Shown: positions 1 to 8,205 of the stretch, piece by piece
How positions within the stretch are numbered: the stretch's first letter is position 1
How the letters are laid out: each line of letters begins with the position of its first letter
Origin: Gallionellaceae bacterium UBA5126
GTDB taxonomy: Bacteria > Pseudomonadota > Gammaproteobacteria > Burkholderiales > Gallionellaceae
Reading direction: 5' to 3'
NCBI GenBank assembly: GCA_002414205.1
Contig: DHYQ01000002.1
Location: forward strand, 5,864-40,154
Length of the DNA stretch: 34,291 bases
Notes under the pieces: model-generated
Told to the model about the DNA's origin: nothing
The model's database searches: none
What the model saw: the letters and a program-made list of their open reading frames with translations, nothing else
Made by a program: the position numbers and the translations under genes

Positions 1-1203
1 CACCTTGGTGACGCCTTCTTCGCGGGCAATCGACAGGGCGCGACCGCTGGCGGCCCAGGGGAATTGGCCTTTTTCGTAGGCGATACCCTGTTCCTTGGCT
101 TGGGTTTCGGTCAGGCCCATCCAGGCGATTTCGGGATCTGTGTAGGCCACGGACGGAATGGTCAGCGGCTCGAAGAAAGCCTTGTGTCCGGCGATGTTTT
201 CCGCCGCCACCTTGCCTTCATGCACCGCCTTGTGCGCCAGCATGGGGTCGCCCACCACGTCGCCGATCGCGTAGATGTGCGGTACATTGGTTTGCATCTG
301 GGCATTGACGGGGATGAAGCCGCGCTCATTGACCGTCACGCCTGCGGCTTCCGCCGCGATGTTGCGCCCGTTGGGACGACGGCCCACCGCCATCAGCGCG
401 CAGTCGTACAACTGTGGTTCGGGAGCCTTGTCGCCTTCAAAGGTCACTCGCAAACCCTCCGGCAAGGCCTCGATCTGGCTGACCTTGGTCTTGAGGTAAA
501 TGGCTTCGTAGCGCTTTTCGATACGCTTGTGCAGTGGGCGCACCAAGTCCTTGTCCGCGCCGGGAATCAGGCTGTCGGCCAATTCCACCACGCTGATTTT
601 GGCGCCTAGCGCGTCATACACGGTGGCCATTTCCAGGCCGATGATGCCGCCGCCGATAATCAGCATGCGCTTGGGCACTTCCTTCAGCGCCAGCGCGCCG
701 GTGGAGTCGATGATGCGAGGATCGTCGTAGGGGAAGCCGGGGATGCGCGCCACGCTGGAACCCGCCGCGATGATGGCGTGATCGAAGGTAATGGTTTGCA
801 CACCGTCAGCAGTTTGCACGGTCACGCTGTTGGCGGAGGCGAATTGCGCCACGCCGCGCACCACTTGCACCTTGCGCTGCTTGGCCAGCGCCGACAGGCC
901 GCCGGTCAATTTGCCAATCACGCTTTCCTTCCAGCCGCGAATCTGGTCGATGTCGATGCTGGGCTTGCCGAAGGTCACACCGTGGTGGCTGACTTCTTCC
1001 GCCTCATTGATGACCTTGGCCACATGCAGCAGCGCCTTGGACGGAATGCAGCCGACATTCAGGCACACCCCGCCCAAGGTGGCGTGCTTTTCCACCAGCA
1101 CCACCTGCTTGCCCAAATCGGCCGCGCGGAAAGCCGCGGTATAACCGCCGGGGCCAGCGCCCAATACCAGCACCTGTGCATGCAATTTGTTTTCACCGCT
1201 CAT
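1..1203 (-). CDS. lpdA: Dihydrolipoyl dehydrogenase (E3), 3'-truncated by the window edge
   Basis: Flavoprotein disulfide reductase that reoxidises the dihydrolipoyl groups of the pyruvate and 2-oxoglutarate dehydrogenase complexes, passing electrons through FAD to NAD+. The 401 visible residues begin with an FAD dinucleotide fold (GAGPGG, about residues 15-20) and the redox-active pair CLNVGC (Cys47/Cys52). The NAD-binding fold GGGIIGLEM lies near residue 185. The second FAD-contact motif YAIGDVVG is also present. About 70-75 C-terminal residues, including the catalytic His-Pro of the dimerisation domain, lie outside the window. There is no N-terminal lipoyl domain, unlike the longer E3 of many betaproteobacteria. 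The ATG is preceded by AAGGAG. The odh/pdh partner genes are expected downstream, beyond position 1. Identification is secure; which dehydrogenase complex it serves is not visible. Confidence 0.96.
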   Translation of the reverse strand, partial: MSGENKLHAQVLVLGAGPGGYTAAFRAADLGKQVVLVEKHATLGGVCLNVGCIPSKALLHVAKVINEAEEVSHHGVTFGKPSIDIDQIRGWKESVIGKLTGGLSALAKQRKVQVVRGVAQFASANSVTVQTADGVQTITFDHAIIAAGSSVARIPGFPYDDPRIIDSTGALALKEVPKRMLIIGGGIIGLEMATVYDALGAKISVVELADSLIPGADKDLVRPLHKRIEKRYEAIYLKTKVSQIEALPEGLRVTFEGDKAPEPQLYDCALMAVGRRPNGRNIAAEAAGVTVNERGFIPVNAQMQTNVPHIYAIGDVVGDPMLAHKAVHEGKVAAENIAGHKAFFEPLTIPSVAYTDPEIAWMGLTETQAKEQGIAYEKGQFPWAASGRALSIAREEGVTKV

Positions 1204-1280
1204 CGTCTTCTCCTTGAATAAACGCGCCGCCCCTGCGGCACGGGTGTCATTTTGTATTCCCTCTCATTGAGGGAAGTTTG

Positions 1281-1356
1281 GTAGGCTGGGGTGAGGAACG
1301 AACCCCAGCGCTGCACCGTGATTTGTGCTGGGGTTCGCAAACTCACCCCAGCCTAC
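1281..1356. repeat. Large palindromic REP-like repeat between lpdA and proA
   Basis: A 15-bp outer inverted repeat (GTAGGCTGGGGTGAG, 1281-1295, with its complement at 1342-1356) encloses an 11-bp inner one (CGAACCCCAGC, 1299-1309, with 1327-1337). They are separated by 3-4 unpaired bases around a 17-nt loop. The whole could fold into a cruciform or RNA hairpin of about 26 pairs. The GTAGG-CTGGGGT-GAGGAACGAACCCCAGC arrangement resembles dispersed REP-type palindromes mobilised by Y1 (RAYT) transposases. It starts two bases past the proA stop, so it may also act as the proA 3' end. No transposase is nearby. Confidence 0.8.
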
Positions 1357-1358
1357 GT

Positions 1359-2624
1359 TTAGCCACGCACGTGCCCGTTGCCGAGCACAATAAATTTTTG
1401 CGAGGTCAGGCCGTGCAGACCGACCGGGCCACGGGCGTGAATCTTGTCGGTGGAAATGCCGATTTCCGCGCCCAGACCGTACTCGAAACCATCGGCAAAG
1501 CGGGTAGAGGCATTCACCATCACCGAGCTGGAATCCACCTCGCGCAGGAAGCGCATGGCCTTGCTGTGGCTTTCTGTGACGATGCTTTCGGTGTGTTGCG
1601 AGCCGTAAGCAGCGATGTGCTGCATGGCAGCATCCAGTCCGCTGACCACGCGCACGCTCAAAATCGGCGCGAGGTACTCGGTGCGCCAATCTTCTTCTGT
1701 CGCGGCACTCATTTGCGGCACGATGGCACAGGCGGCAGCATCGCCCCGCAATTCCACACCCTTGTCCAGATAGATTTTGCACAGCGGCGGCAACACGCGC
1801 TCGGCAATGCCTTCCGCCACCAGCAAGGTTTCCATGGCGTTGCACACCCCGTAGCGATGGGTTTTAGCGTTGTCGGCAATGCGAATGGCCTTGTCCAAAT
1901 CGGCCTCGTCGTCGATATACACGTGGCAAATGCCGTCCAGATGCTTAATGACCGGCACGCTGGCTTCCGCCGAAATGCGCGCAATCAGGCTCTTGCCGCC
2001 ACGAGGCACGATCACATCGACAAATTCCTTCAGGGTAATCAACTCGCCCACGGCAGCGCGATCGGTGGTCGCCACCACTTGCACGGCGGTTTCCGGCAAA
2101 CCCGCCGCCTTCAGTCCGGCATGCACGCAAGCGGCAATGGCTTGATTGGAATGAATCGCCTCGGAGCCGCCGCGCAGAATCACCGCATTGCCGGATTTCA
2201 GGCACAGCCCGGCGGCGTCGGCGGTCACGTTGGGACGGGATTCGTAGATGATGCCAATGACGCCCAGCGGCACGCGCATCTTGCCAACCTGAATACCGGA
2301 CGGGCGATAGCTCATGTCGCTGATTTCGCCGACGGGATCCGGCAGTTGGGCAATTTGCAGCAAGCCGTCGGCCATGCCATTGACGGTTTTTTCAGTCAAG
2401 GTTAGGCGATCCACGGCGGCGGCATCCAAGCCATTGGCGCGGGCATTGGCCACATCCTCGGCATTTGCCGCCAGAACCTGCGCCATTTGCTGGCGCAGAC
2501 TGTCCGCCATGGCCTGCAAGGCGCGATTCTTGGTGGCGGTGTCGGCCTGCGCCACGAAACAAGCCGCAGTACGTGCCGCCAGCCCCATTTTGTGCATGTA
2601 TTCCTTTACGTTACTGCTGCTCAT
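1359..2624 (-). CDS. proA: Gamma-glutamyl phosphate reductase
   Basis: Catalyses NADPH-dependent reduction of L-glutamyl 5-phosphate to glutamate 5-semialdehyde, the second step of proline synthesis in the cytoplasm. The 421-residue product matches the usual length (about 417). It has the aldehyde-dehydrogenase-like fold, with the catalytic cysteine in the motif [11 protein letters not shown] (Cys261). [10 protein letters not shown] and [15 protein letters not shown], characteristic of ProA, are also present. The ATG has a strong GAGGGG ribosome site. It stands apart from proB here; its transcript likely ends in or at the palindrome immediately downstream. Confidence 0.97.
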   Translation of the reverse strand: MSSSNVKEYMHKMGLAARTAACFVAQADTATKNRALQAMADSLRQQMAQVLAANAEDVANARANGLDAAAVDRLTLTEKTVNGMADGLLQIAQLPDPVGEISDMSYRPSGIQVGKMRVPLGVIGIIYESRPNVTADAAGLCLKSGNAVILRGGSEAIHSNQAIAACVHAGLKAAGLPETAVQVVATTDRAAVGELITLKEFVDVIVPRGGKSLIARISAEASVPVIKHLDGICHVYIDDEADLDKAIRIADNAKTHRYGVCNAMETLLVAEGIAERVLPPLCKIYLDKGVELRGDAAACAIVPQMSAATEEDWRTEYLAPILSVRVVSGLDAAMQHIAAYGSQHTESIVTESHSKAMRFLREVDSSSVMVNASTRFADGFEYGLGAEIGISTDKIHARGPVGLHGLTSQKFIVLGNGHVRG

Positions 2625-2831
2625 GTTGTTCCCCTCAAAAACAGGCGCGCATTCTACCGCAAGGCCGCAACTTACGTGATAGCGCCTGCATCACAAACTT
2701 TGACCGACATATCCGACGAGTGGGATTTTTTATCGCGTAAAAACCGCTTTGCATGCTTCTATTACACGACAAAAAGAGTAAGATGACTCGCCCTAAAAAT
2801 TGCCGCCGTATTTTCTTTGGAGTTAGCCACC

Positions 2832-3632
2832 ATGAACATTGCCCAACGTCTCGTTGCCACCTTGCTGCTGTTCCTGACGGTTCAGGGGGTCGCCATGGCC
2901 TCCAAACCCGTTGCCGGTCAAGCTCTAACAGGGTTCGACGCACTGAATGTTGCAGGACGGCAGCGGATGTTGTCGCAGCGCGTGGTTAAACTGTATTGCC
3001 AATTGCAGTTGGGCGTACGCTCTGTCGCCAGCAATCACGCACTAGACGAAGCCATCTCGACTTTTGACGAGCAATTGGTGGCCTTACGCAGTGCCAGTAA
3101 AAATACTGAAATGCAACAAACTTTGCAAAACCAAGTACATGTCTGGAACGAAATGAAGCTGGTATTGCAAAAAGATCCCTCGATTGAAAACATCAAAAAT
3201 CTAGCGGAAATCAGTGAGAACTTGCTGGAAATCAGCCAGAAATTTGTGATTTTGCTGGGAAAATATCATCATCAAAACGGCTATGAGTGGATTGAAAAAT
3301 CCGGGCGGCAGCGTATGTTGTCACAACGCATGGCCAAGTTTTACATGCTGAAGCGTTTGGGGCTGGCACATGCCAATGCCGGTGCCGAAATTGACAAGGC
3401 TCGTAATGAATTTAACCGCATTCATACCTCCCTGATGTATGGGGCGCAAAATAATCCTGACATCGTGGACAAGTTGCAATATGTCCAAACTCAATGGGAT
3501 CAGCTCAAGGCGGCCTTGGAGGGCGATAAGAAATCCGATGAGGATCGCGTTGCAGCCATCAGTGACCGGATACTGGCTGGCATGGAGCAAGTGACCGATT
3601 TATTTGAAGAAGCCTATGACACGGATGACTAA
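2832..3632 (+). CDS. Secreted protein with two PilJ/NarX-type sensor repeats
   Basis: A 266-residue protein with a signal peptide (cleavage likely after VAMA, about residue 23) and no further membrane segment, so probably periplasmic. Two repeats carry the motif GRQRMLSQR, near residue 39 and again near residue 160. This motif marks the PilJ N-terminal domain (type IV pili methyl-accepting transducer N-terminal domain) and resembles the nitrate-binding P-box of NarX/NarQ. No HAMP, kinase or methyl-accepting region follows, so it is a free-standing sensor module. The start is the ATG with GGAG nine bases upstream, not the in-frame TTG five codons earlier. A terminator follows, so it is probably monocistronic. 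Ligand and partner are unknown. Confidence 0.85.
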   Translation: MNIAQRLVATLLLFLTVQGVAMASKPVAGQALTGFDALNVAGRQRMLSQRVVKLYCQLQLGVRSVASNHALDEAISTFDEQLVALRSASKNTEMQQTLQNQVHVWNEMKLVLQKDPSIENIKNLAEISENLLEISQKFVILLGKYHHQNGYEWIEKSGRQRMLSQRMAKFYMLKRLGLAHANAGAEIDKARNEFNRIHTSLMYGAQNNPDIVDKLQYVQTQWDQLKAALEGDKKSDEDRVAAISDRILAGMEQVTDLFEEAYDTDD

Positions 3633-3647
3633 AAATGGGCTTTTGAT

Positions 3648-3678
3648 AAAAAACCGCCTCAAATGGGGCGGTTTTTTT
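3648..3678 (+). terminator. Rho-independent terminator of the PilJ-like gene
   Basis: A stem AACCGCCTC / GGGGCGGTT (nine pairs, one G-U) with an AAAT loop is followed by a run of seven T, 15 bases past the stop codon. Confidence 0.9.
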
Positions 3679-3695
3679 ATGCGTCAGCAACCATG

Positions 3696-4124
3696 TCAAG
3701 TCGCCAATATTGCCCGTTTTTTCTCAATCCGCTGATCAAAGCGTGCCTTGTCAATCACAAAGCGCTCATGTGTTCCTCGCGCAATCACTTCCACGCCATC
3801 ATGTGCTTCAACTGCAAAGCGTAACCTTCGTCCGTCAATTTCGGTCACGGTGACAGTCGCCGTAACGGTAAAACCCACCGGTGTTGCTGCTTCATGAGAC
3901 ACCTCAATCGCCGTCCCTAGGGATTGCTCCAGCGGCCAGTCCAAATGAGGACGAATGGCTTCAATACACGCCCACTCCAGAAAACCCACCATGAAGCCCG
4001 TCGCAAATACGGCCGGCATCGCCTGAAAAGCGTCTGCTTCTGGGTAAAGTGCGGGCACCATTTTTTGCTCAGTGACACAAAAAGAATGTTGATGCGTCAA
4101 ACCAACGACAAGACTGGGTTTCAT
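3696..4124 (-). CDS. FlK-type hotdog thioesterase
   Basis: A 142-residue single-domain hotdog protein strongly resembling the fluoroacetyl-CoA thioesterase FlK. The region from LYPEA through VFATGFMVGFLEWAC to SHEAATP, and the segment GRRLRFAVEAHDGV, follow FlK closely. The FlK catalytic triad Thr42/Glu50/His76 (numbering from memory) has counterparts Thr42, Glu50 and His77. The FlK gate residue Phe36 is Met36 here, which argues against fluoroacetate specificity and for hydrolysis of some other short acyl-CoA. I chose the ATG giving MKPSLVVG because residue numbering then matches FlK; the open frame extends further upstream inside the neighbouring gene. It starts four bases after the preceding stop, so it is translationally coupled as last gene of the block. 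Confidence 0.85.
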   Translation of the reverse strand: MKPSLVVGLTHQHSFCVTEQKMVPALYPEADAFQAMPAVFATGFMVGFLEWACIEAIRPHLDWPLEQSLGTAIEVSHEAATPVGFTVTATVTVTEIDGRRLRFAVEAHDGVEVIARGTHERFVIDKARFDQRIEKKRAILAT

Positions 4125-4128
4125 GATG

Positions 4129-4620
4129 TCACAAAGCCTGAATGAAAATGGAGAGATGTTGCGCTGCCCGTGCCACCGCCTGCGTAATCGCAGAGCGTGC
4201 TTGGACATCGACGGGGGGCGGCAATTCGCACATGACCTGCTGCGCAAATGCCTGTACTGTGGCCGCATGACTGTCTGCATCTCGTATCAAGGGCTGCGGC
4301 AAAATCGCCTGAAAATACAACACCCCCTGACGTAACGACACTGCCAATAAGTAAAATCCTGGCGCCGAGCGACAGACATTGGCATCCTGCACCTGATAAC
4401 ACAATACATCCGACTCGCCAGCTACCTGACCGTTGGCGACAAGCTGTGCATGAACTTGCTCAATCAAGCCTTGGGCCAGATTTAATTGTGGCGCCAAGGT
4501 GGCGTGAAATTTCCCCACGCGATTAATAATCAGCGGCTTATCCAGGATGACCGGTTTGCCGCGTCGGACTGCAAGCACCACAATGACCCCCAGCACTGTG
4601 AGTAGCGTTAATTCAAACAT
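4129..4620 (-). CDS. Membrane-anchored protein of unknown function
   Basis: A 163-residue protein with one N-terminal transmembrane segment (about residues 2-18, rich in Leu/Val/Ile) followed by a short basic stretch. The soluble C-terminal part has no family I recognise. Two cysteines (in VLCYQV and NVCRSA) sit close together near the middle. The orientation predicted from the Arg-Arg-Gly-Lys after the helix puts the soluble part in the cytoplasm. It lies between the GIDE-like gene (21 bases upstream) and the FlK-type thioesterase (4 bases downstream), so it belongs to the same transcription unit. Confidence 0.7.
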   Translation of the reverse strand: MFELTLLTVLGVIVVLAVRRGKPVILDKPLIINRVGKFHATLAPQLNLAQGLIEQVHAQLVANGQVAGESDVLCYQVQDANVCRSAPGFYLLAVSLRQGVLYFQAILPQPLIRDADSHAATVQAFAQQVMCELPPPVDVQARSAITQAVARAAQHLSIFIQAL

Positions 4621-4641
4621 GGCGATTTACTCTTTATATGA

Positions 4642-5541
4642 TTAAAAATCAGGTTGTTGCAACACGAAAGCAAGACCGATCACCGCGACGAAAAACAATA
4701 GCAAATTGCCCCAAACCCAGCGTAAATAATGCCGCGCCAACTGCGCGGGCATCAGATTGCTGATGACGAACATGGCGCCATTTTCAGGTCGCTGCAACAC
4801 ATGCACGTCCGCCGGGGTCTGAACCGTCGCCGCGATTTTCTCCACTTCCTGGCGTGCAGCCTGGCGCGCCAACATCCATTCGTGCTCGTCCAGCACACCA
4901 TCGCCATTCAAATCAAAACGAAGCTGTAACTGCGGCATATTTTGTTTCCAGCGCACCAACATTGCCCCGGTCTCCGCTTCGGCATCAAAACGTGCCGCCG
5001 CCTGGCTGGTTTTGAAATCGCCCAACACGTACAAAGGATCGCCTTCCAGCAACCACCATTCGCTATGGCGCGCGGCACCTACGATCCAGACTTTTTTATG
5101 GCAGCTCAAGATTTCAGCGCCTGTTGGTTGAATGTGGCATACCCCGGAATCATCCCGCAGTAAAAAATCAGTGTCACTTTCACCGCAATCGACTGTTTGC
5201 CAATCCCCATCATTATCCCTGCGCTCCACAGAGTAACGAAACCAGACACAGGCTTGTCGTCCAAGCTGACTTTGTAGAAGCGGCTGCTCAACATTGCGGT
5301 CGGCGCGACCCATCAGCTCGACATAACCCTGTGCCGCAGATGCAATTTTCGATGTTGGGGTATCGGCGATGGTGCGATATTTTTTGAGTGCTGAAAGCCA
5401 AGCAAAGACACTAATCAAAGCGATCAGCGGCAAGCTCAACAACCAACCTGAACGAGACTCCATCTGCGCTGCTGCTGCAAATAACACCAACTGCACACCA
5501 GACGTGGCAAGCTGGAAATGACGCAACTGGGAAATCACCAT
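4642..5541 (-). CDS. GIDE-like membrane protein with an EF-hand loop
   Basis: A 299-residue protein resembling bacterial members of the GIDE/MAPL ('E3 ubiquitin ligase-like', beside-a-membrane) family. A hydrophobic N-terminal region (about residues 10-50) is followed by the GIDE-type segment. That segment contains the spaced motifs GYVELMGRA, CVWFRYSVE, DDSGVCHIQPTGAE and WLLEGDPLYVLGDF. A C-terminal transmembrane helix lies at about residues 270-293. It has no RING finger, as usual for prokaryotic members, so ligase activity is not implied. Residues 210-221 (DLNGDGVLDEHE) are a canonical Ca2+-binding EF-hand loop with Asp1, Asn3, Asp5, Asp9 and Glu12. The gene follows lemA by three bases, and GIDE-like genes are known to sit next to lemA. 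Function is unknown; a membrane stress or assembly role is a guess. Confidence 0.8.
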   Translation of the reverse strand: MVISQLRHFQLATSGVQLVLFAAAAQMESRSGWLLSLPLIALISVFAWLSALKKYRTIADTPTSKIASAAQGYVELMGRADRNVEQPLLQSQLGRQACVWFRYSVERRDNDGDWQTVDCGESDTDFLLRDDSGVCHIQPTGAEILSCHKKVWIVGAARHSEWWLLEGDPLYVLGDFKTSQAAARFDAEAETGAMLVRWKQNMPQLQLRFDLNGDGVLDEHEWMLARQAARQEVEKIAATVQTPADVHVLQRPENGAMFVISNLMPAQLARHYLRWVWGNLLLFFVAVIGLAFVLQQPDF

Positions 5542-5544
5542 GTG

Positions 5545-6117
5545 CTAACTGAACAGTTTTTTGACATCCACGTCCTGCGTTTCTTCCGCAGTAAACGCCA
5601 GCAAAGACTTGGATTCAAAATGAAACATCCCGGCAATGATGCTGGCAGGAAAAACTTCAATCTGGATGTTGTTGATGTTAACGGCTTCGTTGTACAACTC
5701 ACGTCGATCGGCAATCGCATTTTCTAGGACGCTCATCCGATTCTGTAATTGCATGTATTGCTCATTGCTACGCAATTCAGGGTAAGCCTCAGCGAGGGCA
5801 AACAAGCCGCCAACGCTGGCACGCAAAACACCTTCCGCCTTACCTAGTGCCGGAATATCTTGCGCCTCACGTGCGGATTGCACGGCATTACGCGCTTGTA
5901 TCACTTGTTGCAGGGTTTTTTGCTCGAATTGCGAGTACTGCTTACAAACTTCGATCAGTTTTGGCAATTCGTCATGTCGCTGTTTTAGCAGCACATCAAT
6001 ATTGGCCCAAGCCTTGGCGACGGCATGCTTAACACCGACCAGACGATTGTACAAACTGGCGGCGTACAGCAAAGCCACCACCAAAATGGCTATCAAAATC
6101 ATCAACAACACATACAC
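5545..6117 (-). CDS. LemA family protein
   Basis: A 190-residue LemA-family protein: one N-terminal transmembrane helix, then a mostly helical soluble domain. Family motifs are YNRLVGVKHAVAKAWANIDVLLKQRHDELPKL near the start and, towards the C-terminus, NRMSVLENAIADRRELYNEAVNNIN-like sequence ending in FPASIIAGMF. LemA proteins are widespread but their role is not settled; they often accompany membrane-protein partners such as the GIDE-like gene found here. The start is uncertain: a GTG eight bases after the upstream stop fits the length, while an in-frame ATG five codons later is also possible. It is co-transcribed with its neighbours. Confidence 0.92.
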   Translation of the reverse strand: MYVLLMILIAILVVALLYAASLYNRLVGVKHAVAKAWANIDVLLKQRHDELPKLIEVCKQYSQFEQKTLQQVIQARNAVQSAREAQDIPALGKAEGVLRASVGGLFALAEAYPELRSNEQYMQLQNRMSVLENAIADRRELYNEAVNINNIQIEVFPASIIAGMFHFESKSLLAFTAEETQDVDVKKLFS

Positions 6118-6125
6118 CTCGCTGT

Positions 6126-7442
6126 TTATACCAGCAGATTGGTCAAGGTTTCATTCATGCGCTGCGACTGCACCCGCATGAAACGCTGCGCGATACGCAG
6201 GCGCAGGGTAGGGGGCGCCGAATTGAACGCGGTTGGATTCAGCGTCAACAGAACGCATTCCGTGCGGGTAATGACGCTCTCAAAGGGCAATAAGGTCGCC
6301 CCCTTCAAGTAAGCAACCTCACCAAAACAATCCCCGACTTGTAGAAAATCAATCGTGTGATTATTTTTGACGCGGCGAACCTTACCCGCAATCAGTACAA
6401 AAAATATCTGATTAGGCTTATTTTCGACGATGAGTGTGGTTTCAGCGGGTACCTTGCGCCATTCACAAATTTTCAGCAGTTGGCCCAGCTCCACGTCACT
6501 GAAGCCCTTAAAGAAAATCAGGCCGCGCACATCACTGAAATGAGGATCGGGTGGCTCGGCCACCTTGGTCTGAGCAGGCTCCGCTTGAGCGGGCGATTCT
6601 GCCAGCTTGCCAGGCGGGATGGCGAGCGCAGGGGGCGTATCACTCGCCAATTTGGCTGCCAAGGCGGCGGTGGCGACGCCTACCGTCTTGCCTGCCAATT
6701 GCTCTTCCAGCATGCGAATGCGCGCTAGTAATTGGTGTTCACGTTGCGCATAGCGCATATGCGTTTCAGCCAGTTGTTTTTCGGCCGCAACCAGATTGGC
6801 TTGGGTCTGGGCCAGTTTTTGTTCCAACTCAACCCGCTGTGACACTTCACTTTCGGCCAATGCCAGCAAATTGGCATTAATTTGTTGACTAGAATCAATG
6901 GCATCCTGAAACTCTTCAGTCTCGATGCGATAATCCAGCTTGGCTTTATTTTGCATTTCCAGTTGCTGTTTGGCCTTCCAACTGGATTGCTCTTCAATGT
7001 AATTAGCGCGAAACAGGGAGACGATAATTTGCTCCAGTTGCCCCAAAAGACTAGGCGGCAAACGACGACTCAAGGTTTCTATCGTCGTCATCCCATCTAG
7101 CAATAACATAACGCGTTTCTCATCACTGGCCATACGTCCTGGCGTGCGCATGGCGACTTCACCCTTGGCAGAGCGTACAAATACCAATAACTTGTTGAGC
7201 TTGCCTTCAAACTGTTTGCGTCCGGCAACGTACTCTTCGATATAGCCGGCTTTCAGCAACCCCGCCACGATATTGTCCAATTGGCGCTGCAAGCTGGGTG
7301 GAAATTTTTTCCCCAGATTCTCAATATTGGACACACCATCAATCAACAACATGACCCGTTTTTCATCTGGATTCATGCCGTTGGCAGTACGCATGGCCAA
7401 CTCGCCCTTAGCGGTTCTGGCAAAAATAAACTGCTTTCTCAT
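6126..7442 (-). CDS. Tandem-repeat, coiled-coil, cyclic-nucleotide-binding-like protein
   Basis: A 438-residue cytoplasmic protein with three parts. Residues 5-71 and 86-152 are two copies of one domain offset by 81 residues; both contain AKGE-AMRT, SDEKRVMLL-DG / PDEKRVMLLIDG and PPSL-QL. They look like small helical or winged-helix domains. A coiled coil spans about 155-250 and a Ser/Pro/Ala linker follows. The C-terminal domain (about 310-425) resembles a Crp-type cyclic-nucleotide-binding fold (VENKPNQIFFVLIAGKVRRV, GDCFGEVAYL). The phosphate-binding cassette keeps Gly-Glu, but the usual Arg-Ser/Thr-Ala is not visible (LLPFESVI), so ligand binding may be lost or altered. It has no recognised DNA-binding domain. 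A G-rich ribosome site (GGGGGGG) precedes the ATG. Confidence 0.75.
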   Translation of the reverse strand: MRKQFIFARTAKGELAMRTANGMNPDEKRVMLLIDGVSNIENLGKKFPPSLQRQLDNIVAGLLKAGYIEEYVAGRKQFEGKLNKLLVFVRSAKGEVAMRTPGRMASDEKRVMLLLDGMTTIETLSRRLPPSLLGQLEQIIVSLFRANYIEEQSSWKAKQQLEMQNKAKLDYRIETEEFQDAIDSSQQINANLLALAESEVSQRVELEQKLAQTQANLVAAEKQLAETHMRYAQREHQLLARIRMLEEQLAGKTVGVATAALAAKLASDTPPALAIPPGKLAESPAQAEPAQTKVAEPPDPHFSDVRGLIFFKGFSDVELGQLLKICEWRKVPAETTLIVENKPNQIFFVLIAGKVRRVKNNHTIDFLQVGDCFGEVAYLKGATLLPFESVITRTECVLLTLNPTAFNSAPPTLRLRIAQRFMRVQSQRMNETLTNLLV

Positions 7443-7495
7443 ATCCCCCCCGATTCAGCATCCCTGAGCCGAAATGGCACGTATAGCCCGTATAC

Positions 7496-8197
7496 TCAGA
7501 CTTTGCGACAGGCAACCATGTAATTCACATCAATGTCATTGCCCAAGGCGTAATGCCGAGTCAATGGGTTATAACTTAAACCAGTCATCTCCATCACCTC
7601 CAACCCAGCCAAGCGACAGAACTGGGACAATTCGGCCGGGCGGATAAACCTGGCATAGTCATGGGTGCCACGCGGCAAAAGGTTCAGCACATACTCTGCC
7701 CCCACGATGGCAAACAAATAAGATTTGGGATTGCGATTTAATGTGGAAAAAAACACCCAGCCACCCGGCTGCACCAAATCAGCACACGCCAACACCACGC
7801 TTTGTGGATCCGGGACATGTTCCAGCATCTCCAGACATGCTACCACCTCGAAGCTGGCCGGTTGTTCGGCGGCAAGTGTTTCAACCGCAACTTTGCGATA
7901 ATCAACTCGCAAACCGCTTTCCAACAGATGCAACTGAGCGACTTTGAGTGATTTTTCGGCCAAATCAATGCCGGTGACTTGTGCACCGGCCATCGCCATG
8001 CTTTCGGACAAAATTCCACCGCCGCAGCCAACGTCCAGCACCCGCTTGCCGCTGAGGCCGGCATGGCGCTGTACATATCCTAGACGGAGTGGATTAATGT
8101 CATGCAACGGTTTGAATTCACTATTTTTATCCCACCACTTGTGTGCAAGTTGCGAGAACTTTTCCAGTTCAACCGGATCGACATTTTGCAGATTCAT
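7496..8197 (-). CDS. ubiG: Ubiquinone biosynthesis O-methyltransferase
   Basis: SAM-dependent methyltransferase that carries out both O-methylations of ubiquinone synthesis. The 233-residue product has the UbiG N-terminal signature ([32 protein letters not shown]). Motif I is [13 protein letters not shown], followed by the acidic GIDLAE, and the family segment [25 protein letters not shown] is present. I chose the ATG giving MNLQNVDP; an in-frame TTG four codons upstream overlaps the preceding gene and is less likely. The ATG lies eight bases after the stop of the RsbW-like ATPase gene and has no clear Shine-Dalgarno, suggesting translational coupling to a signalling operon, an unusual place for ubiG. 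Confidence 0.95.
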   Translation of the reverse strand: MNLQNVDPVELEKFSQLAHKWWDKNSEFKPLHDINPLRLGYVQRHAGLSGKRVLDVGCGGGILSESMAMAGAQVTGIDLAEKSLKVAQLHLLESGLRVDYRKVAVETLAAEQPASFEVVACLEMLEHVPDPQSVVLACADLVQPGGWVFFSTLNRNPKSYLFAIVGAEYVLNLLPRGTHDYARFIRPAELSQFCRLAGLEVMEMTGLSYNPLTRHYALGNDIDVNYMVACRKV

Positions 8198-8205
8198 AGG
8201 TGTTA

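Noticed and set aside
1278..2405. Long plus-strand open frame opposite proA
   Set aside because: Antisense shadow of a clear ProA gene; the translation has no recognisable domain.
2697..2831. Sigma-70 promoter for the PilJ-like gene (TTGACC near 2700)
   Set aside because: No acceptable -10 hexamer lies at proper spacing, so it was not listed as a feature.
4642..5541. Functional E3 ubiquitin ligase
   Set aside because: There is no RING or U-box; only the GIDE/membrane part is shared with the eukaryotic enzymes.
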